NCBI GenBank assembly: GCA_937885345.1
Contig: CAKZZH010000037.1
Coordinates: 1-8,131, forward strand
From: an uncultured Lachnospiraceae bacterium
GTDB lineage: Bacteria > Bacillota > Clostridia > Lachnospirales > Lachnospiraceae
DNA: 8,131 nucleotides
Reading direction: 5' to 3'
Shown: in pieces, positions 5,609 to 8,131 of the stretch
How the letters are laid out: each line of letters opens with the position of its first letter
Position numbering within the stretch: position 1 is the stretch's first letter
The notes under the pieces: model-generated
Seen by the model: the letters and a program-made list of their open reading frames with translations, nothing else
What the model was told of the DNA's origin: nothing
Database searches by the model: none
Program-made: the position numbers and the translations under genes

Positions 5609-5647
5609 GAACCGCTGAACTGAAATAATCAGACAGCGGTTCTTTTA
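5607..5647 (+). terminator. Intrinsic terminator of FliD-like gene
   Basis: AAGAACCGCTG (5607-5617) pairs over 11 bp with CAGCGGTTCTT (5634-5644), with a further inner stem CTGA/TCAG (5620-5623/5629-5632), followed by TTTAT. The left arm begins inside the TAA stop codon. On the minus strand no U-tract follows, so it serves only the plus-strand gene. Confidence 0.88.
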
Positions 5648-5702
5648 TGTGCATAATCCAAATGAAACACGCGGTCGCAAAGTGCGCTGCGCATCTGCGA
5701 TC

Positions 5703-6215
5703 TTACAGATCTCCGATGTTTTTGCGCACTATCTTTGCAAGCATATCACAGCCTCTCGACGCTGCCTTTGAAACCGTATTCGGCGCCATTCCGATCTTCA
5801 TGCCGATATAATCATTATTATATCCGCCAATATATTTCAAACGGATTATATCTTTGTACGGCATCCTCAGATCATCGATACACCTTTCAAGCGCCACCCT
5901 AAGCTCAATGTTTTCATAAACGGATCTGCTCTCACAAAAACAACTGCCCATTTCAAGCTCTTCAAGCTTTTCAAATGGGCAGCTGATATATTTGCTTCTC
6001 TGTTCATTGTATTCATCGCATTTTTTATCGCAAATAAAAAAAAGATATCTGATGATATACGATGGTTTTTGTTTGCCAAACCAATCATTTACGACTTTTT
6101 CGTCGAAAAAAACATCCATGACCACATCATAAACGTCATCCTCTGCAATAAGCCTGGCGGTCGCTCTTTCCTCTACCGCTCTTGCATACCTGCGATAAAC
6201 TTCATAATATTTCAT
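5703..6215 (-). CDS. Small sigma-70 family (ECF-like) factor
   Basis: The product is 170 aa with the two-domain layout of an ECF-type sigma factor. Region 2 spans about 4-72: RLIAEDDVYDVVMDVFF (21-37) corresponds to the acidic -10-binding helix and IIRYLFFICDKKCDEYNEQRSK (54-75) to 2.3-2.4. Region 4 spans about 103-165: LRMPYKDIIRLKYIGGYNNDYIGMKIGMAPNTVSKAASRGCDML, a helix-turn-helix for the -35. The linker (76-102) is cysteine-rich. There are seven cysteines in all, at 62, 66, 79, 92, 94, 112 and 156, which is unusual. ACCTCC at 6221-6226 sets the ATG at 6215. A hairpin CGGCGA/TCGCCG (6230-6235/6243-6248) lies just before the ribosome binding site. No anti-sigma gene is next to it. The targets are unknown; it is convergent with the FliD-like gene. 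Confidence 0.8.
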   Translation of the reverse strand: MKYYEVYRRYARAVEERATARLIAEDDVYDVVMDVFFDEKVVNDWFGKQKPSYIIRYLFFICDKKCDEYNEQRSKYISCPFEKLEELEMGSCFCESRSVYENIELRVALERCIDDLRMPYKDIIRLKYIGGYNNDYIGMKIGMAPNTVSKAASRGCDMLAKIVRKNIGDL

Positions 6216-6312
6216 CCCTTACCTCCGTTCGGCGAAACCCTGTCGCCGTTTTGTGCAGCTGATCGCTTTATGTTAAGGCACCCGCCAATAACATATACAC
6301 TTTGAAGGTTTA

Positions 6313-6364
6313 GGATATAATCCGGTCTCCGCCCGTAAGGGCAATTGGATTCTGATTTCCGGAT
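6313..6364. other. Nested hairpins between 128-aa and sigma genes
   Basis: ATCCGG (6320-6325) pairs with CCGGAT (6359-6364), enclosing GCCC/GGGC (6331-6334/6339-6342) around GTAA, and GGAT/ATCC (6313-6316/6320-6323) gives an alternative hairpin. On the minus strand it directly follows the stop codon of the 128-aa gene, but no U-tract follows. It may be an mRNA 3' end, a processing structure or a leader of the sigma gene. No convincing sigma-A promoter is seen in 6249-6319. Confidence 0.4.
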
Positions 6365-6368
6365 CATT

Positions 6369-6755
6369 CTACTGTATGGTCACTTGCGCCGCTTCAGTCA
6401 CTTTGGAAACAAAAGGAAGCATATCTTCAGACAATACACGCGACTTGGCCGCATCGTCATTGCCTTGTATCGCAGCCTCAAGTTTCTTAATAACAGCATT
6501 TGCGGCATCCTTATCAATAACGGTTTGTTTCTCATTGATAAAAGGCAGGCAGGCATTAAGAACATTCAACATCCAGTTGATGCCGTCGATAACCTGCTTG
6601 AAGAACTCGTCCGTATCGGACTTACGTTCTCCGCCAAATTCTTCCGCAGATGTCTTGATCCCCTTCATCAATTTCTCGTTATATTCGACCATAACCTGAA
6701 GAGCCTCAATCTGCTGACTTCTGTAATCCATTTCTTCTGTATTCATATCACTCAT
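6369..6755 (-). CDS. Hypothetical helical protein, flagellar regulon
   Basis: I do not recognise the family. The product is 128 aa, acidic, with no signal peptide or membrane segment, and looks almost entirely helical. Visible blocks are 10-33 (QQIEALQVMVEYNEKLMKGI), 49-75 (amphipathic, EFFKQVIDGINWMLNVLNACLPFI), 82-98 (AANAVIKKLEAAIQ) and 101-125, which suggests a small helix bundle. One cysteine is at 69. AAGGAGTG (coding strand, 6768-6761) sets the ATG at 6755. It is preceded by a near-consensus sigma-28 promoter, so expression with late flagellar genes is expected. The glycosyltransferase gene lies 94 bases upstream. Size, composition and promoter would suit a flagellar export chaperone (FliS/FliT-like in role only) or another motility helper. 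That is inference; no sequence match to FliS is visible. Confidence 0.75.
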   Translation of the reverse strand: MSDMNTEEMDYRSQQIEALQVMVEYNEKLMKGIKTSAEEFGGERKSDTDEFFKQVIDGINWMLNVLNACLPFINEKQTVIDKDAANAVIKKLEAAIQGNDDAAKSRVLSEDMLPFVSKVTEAAQVTIQ

Positions 6756-6791
6756 ATTCGCACTCCTTTACGAAAATTTACCCTGATTATT

Positions 6792-6818
6792 TTATCGGCA
6801 TTTAACCGTAATATCTTA
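6792..6818 (-). promoter_or_regulatory. Sigma-28 (flagellar) promoter of 128-aa gene
   Basis: On the minus strand TAAG (6818-6815), a 15-bp spacer and GCCGATAA (6799-6792) match TAAA-N15-GCCGATAA in 3 of 4 and 8 of 8 positions. Transcription should start near 6785, giving a leader of about 30 bases with the Shine-Dalgarno at 6761-6768. This is the best flagellar promoter in the window and shares CCGATAAAAT with the one before the FliD-like gene. Confidence 0.78.
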
Positions 6819-6849
6819 ACCTCTCCGGTAAAATATTCTCCGAGCTGCG

Positions 6850-8004
6850 CTATATTCCCCGAACAGTCTTAGCCATCTCATCAAGCCTGTTATCATAATT
6901 ATGAAACGCTTTGACCTTGGCGTAGCCGCTTGCCGCAACCTTTCTGCGCGCATCTTCATGGCCAAGGTAATATCGCACTTTGTCAAGAAGTTCGGCCTTA
7001 TCGCGGAACATCTCCATATCCTCGCCTTCCTTAAAATACATCGGCATCTCGGCGCGATAATCCGTCAGCAAAAAGCCTCCGCATCCCATTATATCCCACA
7101 CCCTTAAAGGGATTCCGCTTCGTATATTGGTAATGGTCAGGTTCAGATTGATCTTACTGTTATTAAAAACAAGAGGCGATTCGCTCCAATAATCGCAGGT
7201 TCCTTTGTTTTTACCATGTACAGGCTCGATTTCATCATCGGTATACACATTTACCTCATAGCGCTTGGAAAGATCCGGCAAAATGCTGTATCTGCGCTCG
7301 CGGGCAATCTTGAAGCCAAGCACTGTAGTTTCAAATATAAGCGAGAGGTCCGACATCGAGCCAGAAGCCTTCGAGAGGTTAAATACCTTCTGCGTCTCAC
7401 GCATAATGTCAGCACTAAGCGCATCATCAAGAAGGTATTCATCGATGCAGCCCGCCTGAAGCGCGATGACCGCATCAAAATATCCGCGCAGGTACTCGGG
7501 CATTTTATCGCAGAGCTTATCGTACTGATTCTTCCTGTACATACTGCCGACAAAGGATATGTCGCAGGCATAAGGTGCGCCGTCAGTCTCGGCGATCGTC
7601 TTATCGGTCCTCGGCGTACACGCACAAAGCGGAAGGTAAAACACCCTCGCACCCATCGTCTCGAACTCTATTTGATTAAGCTTGTCAAAGGTGAAAATCG
7701 TATTGACGTCATTAAAAACCGAACGGTCATACATCGAGAGGACCGGGCTGTCGCAGCACCAGCTCACATAGGAAATCCCTTTATTGTGGCAGACCTCGGA
7801 TATCGGTGGAAAATAATTAACCGAAAGCACCATATCGCAAGGATGTTCATCGATATAAGCCGTAAGCTTTCGGGCGAATTCTTCGTCAATCTCGTAATTG
7901 GAAAGTGAGAACGGGATCTCCTCGATCTTGTGTCCGCGCATCGCAAGCGCCAGAAACAGATCGTATTGATTGTACGCTTTCCACCTGTAAACCAGAATCC
8001 TCAT
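6850..8004 (-). CDS. CgeB/DUF3880 family glycosyltransferase
   Basis: The product is 384 aa, a cytoplasmic GT-B-type glycosyltransferase by family resemblance. Residues 1-126 match the DUF3880-type N domain: MRILVYRW at the start, then MVLSVNYFPPISEVCHNKGISYVSWCCDSPV (58-88) and FTFDKLNQIEFETMGARVFYLPL (104-126). FVGSMY (151-156) opens the second half. Residues 283-375 match the CgeB-type C-terminal donor-binding domain: INLNLTITNIRSGIPLRVWDIMGCGGFLLTDYRAEM (285-320) and a helical tail with YYLGHEDARRKVAASGYAKVKAFHNYDNR. I start at the ATG at 8004, with GGGGAG (8016-8011) six bases upstream; the TTG at 8007 is too close. Such enzymes are common beside flagellin genes in Lachnospiraceae, so flagellin or surface glycosylation is plausible. 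The sugar and acceptor are unknown. No terminator separates it from the next gene. Confidence 0.88.
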   Translation of the reverse strand: MRILVYRWKAYNQYDLFLALAMRGHKIEEIPFSLSNYEIDEEFARKLTAYIDEHPCDMVLSVNYFPPISEVCHNKGISYVSWCCDSPVLSMYDRSVFNDVNTIFTFDKLNQIEFETMGARVFYLPLCACTPRTDKTIAETDGAPYACDISFVGSMYRKNQYDKLCDKMPEYLRGYFDAVIALQAGCIDEYLLDDALSADIMRETQKVFNLSKASGSMSDLSLIFETTVLGFKIARERRYSILPDLSKRYEVNVYTDDEIEPVHGKNKGTCDYWSESPLVFNNSKINLNLTITNIRSGIPLRVWDIMGCGGFLLTDYRAEMPMYFKEGEDMEMFRDKAELLDKVRYYLGHEDARRKVAASGYAKVKAFHNYDNRLDEMAKTVRGI

Positions 8005-8032
8005 CAAATGCTCCCCGTGAATTATATATTAT

Positions 8033-8062
8033 ATTTTACACCAACTTGCGATATATTTACAA
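8033..8062 (-). promoter_or_regulatory. Possible sigma-A promoter of glycosyltransferase
   Basis: The minus strand shows TTGTAA (8062-8057, 4 of 6), an 18-bp spacer and TAAAAT (8038-8033, 5 of 6), in an AT-rich stretch about 30 bases before the ATG. Two TATAAT words (8033-8028 and 8026-8021) lie just downstream without good -35 partners. No sigma-28 motif is seen here. The remaining bases to 8131 show nothing recognisable. Confidence 0.42.
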
Positions 8063-8131
8063 CCGAATAATATGTATTGGTCGGGTAAATTTACTGTAGG
8101 AATTAACAGAATATAAGACATCCATGAATCT

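Noticed and set aside
5674..5701. TCGCA/TGCGA hairpin after the sigma factor stop as a terminator
   Set aside because: Only 5 bp around a 16-base loop and no U-tract on the minus strand.
1366..6837. Shared 12-mer CGGTAAAATATT in the L10 leader (1366-1377) and before the 128-aa gene (6826-6837)
   Set aside because: Short AT-rich match without shared context; chance is the simplest explanation.
7216..7908. 230-aa plus-strand reading frame inside the glycosyltransferase gene
   Set aside because: Basic, low-complexity composition typical of an antisense frame; the opposite strand encodes a clear conserved enzyme.
1..8131. CRISPR array, insertion sequence, phage or defence system
   Set aside because: No regularly spaced repeats beyond the two-copy 60-bp unit, and no transposase, integrase, nuclease or Cas-like protein in any frame.

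Overview
The window looks like a motile, low-to-moderate GC Firmicute of the Lachnospiraceae type (Butyrivibrio/Roseburia-like). The evidence is the Firmicute gene order rpmG-secE-nusG-rplK-rplA-rplJ-rplL, strong AGGAGG ribosome binding sites, a Firmicute-style L10 leader with an attenuator, a FliD-like flagellar protein, a CgeB/DUF3880 glycosyltransferase and flagellar sigma-28 (sigma-D) type promoters. The genus is inference; no rRNA or other species marker is present.

Positions 1-4080 hold, on the minus strand, the ribosomal/transcription block, transcribed from right to left: rpmG, secE, nusG, rplK, rplA, rplJ, rplL. A consensus sigma-A promoter with phased A-tracts drives rpmG-secE-nusG. 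It may also feed rplK-rplA, because no convincing terminator follows nusG. rplK and rplA are each preceded by a small hairpin of the same architecture that copies the base of the L1 stalk of 23S rRNA, the expected target for L1 autogenous control. rplJ-rplL have their own perfect-spacing promoter and an L10 leader ending in an attenuator. A GNRA-loop terminator follows rplL. rpoB is not reached; the last 260 bases hold two copies of a 60-bp tandem repeat and a hairpin.

Positions 4080-5650 begin with an AT-rich divergent control region and a plus-strand gene for a FliD-like protein of 426 aa that lacks the usual FliD N terminus. It has a sigma-28-like promoter and ends in a strong terminator.

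Positions 5700-8131 hold three minus-strand genes, read in the order glycosyltransferase (DUF3880/CgeB family), 128-aa helical protein of unknown function, and a small cysteine-rich sigma-70-like factor. The 128-aa gene has a near-perfect sigma-28 promoter (TAAG, 15 bp, GCCGATAA). This links it to the flagellar regulon together with the FliD-like gene. A plausible but unproven reading is that the right half is a small flagellar accessory locus (filament-cap-like protein, flagellar-regulon helper, glycosyltransferase for surface or flagellin modification, and a regulator) beside the housekeeping ribosomal cluster.
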